DNA of 64,000 nucleotides from Exobasidium rhododendri (taxonomy: Eukaryota > Basidiomycota > Exobasidiomycetes > Exobasidiales > Exobasidiaceae): contig CP110630.1 in NCBI GenBank assembly GCA_026210745.1, positions 6,014,001 through 6,078,000 on the forward strand, in the 5' to 3' direction. Of the stretch, positions 63,937-64,000 are shown piece by piece; positions within the stretch are counted from its first letter, which is position 1, and each line of letters opens with the position of its first letter. Under the pieces are notes generated by a model, which saw only the letters and a list, made by a program, of their open reading frames with translations, was not told the origin of the DNA and searched no databases. Position numbers and translations under genes: made by a program.

Positions 63937-64000
63937 ACAAATAGAGCCTCCCATATTAAGCATTCTTGATTCATTGCTTGTGTTGCTTAGCAAACAACAC

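Noticed and set aside
1-64000. Search for tRNA, rRNA, CRISPR, LTR or DNA transposons
   Set aside because: No cloverleaf with a GGTTCRA arm, no terminal repeats, no transposase or reverse transcriptase motif, and no spaced direct repeats were seen by eye.

Overview
This window is nuclear DNA from a filamentous or yeast-like fungus, most likely a basidiomycete. Genes sit close together on both strands. Many are split by short introns (about 45-120 bases) whose donors are mostly GTGAGT, GTGCGT or GTAAGT. The gene set is fungal: siderophore transporter, cerevisin-type protease, complex I 21 kDa subunit, Tsc10 and Ngl2. Strings of small secreted proteins and an extra, divergent G-alpha subunit of roughly the size expected for Gpa4 hint at a smut-like lineage (Ustilaginomycotina), but I cannot prove this from the sequence. 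I saw no transposon, virus-derived element, CRISPR array, tRNA or rRNA gene.

Layout. 1-10 kb: the 3' part of an Ssb-type Hsp70, a peroxisomal adenine-nucleotide carrier, a Ups1/PRELI lipid-transfer protein, an SLC25 carrier divergent from an MDR oxidoreductase, an SDR reductase and a DUF1764 protein. 10-17 kb: Rpt3 (26S proteasome) divergent from eIF3k, then a siderophore-iron transporter behind a group of GATA sites. 17-22 kb: four lineage-specific genes, three with signal peptides. 22-32 kb: an ING/PHD protein, a secreted subtilisin, the GTP/GDP carrier Ggc1 divergent from a MATE transporter, and Alg12. 32-44 kb: a four-TM protein, Tsc10, a DOMON-cytochrome b561 protein, Bcp1, a short Sgt1, SNRNP27 and the SAM carrier Pet8. 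44-53 kb: a pirin, a RanBD nucleoporin, a complex I subunit and a p24 cargo receptor. 53-56 kb: two more secreted proteins. 56-64 kb: Pus1, an unusual G-alpha, Tim13 and an Ngl2-type nuclease.

Most genes are housekeeping. There is a marked share of mitochondrial and transport functions: four SLC25 carriers, Ups1, Tim13 and a complex I subunit. The accessory part is two islands of secreted proteins about 33 kb apart. These share a diverged paralogous pair (20695-21498 and 54643-55500), and several members have clear TATA boxes.

Exon joins were worked out by hand from GT-AG sites, reading phase and match to known families. For nearly all multi-exon genes the joined length is divisible by three. 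Weak points are the C-terminus of Alg12, the starts of the nucleoporin, pirin and p24 genes, and the small gene near 37.1 kb.
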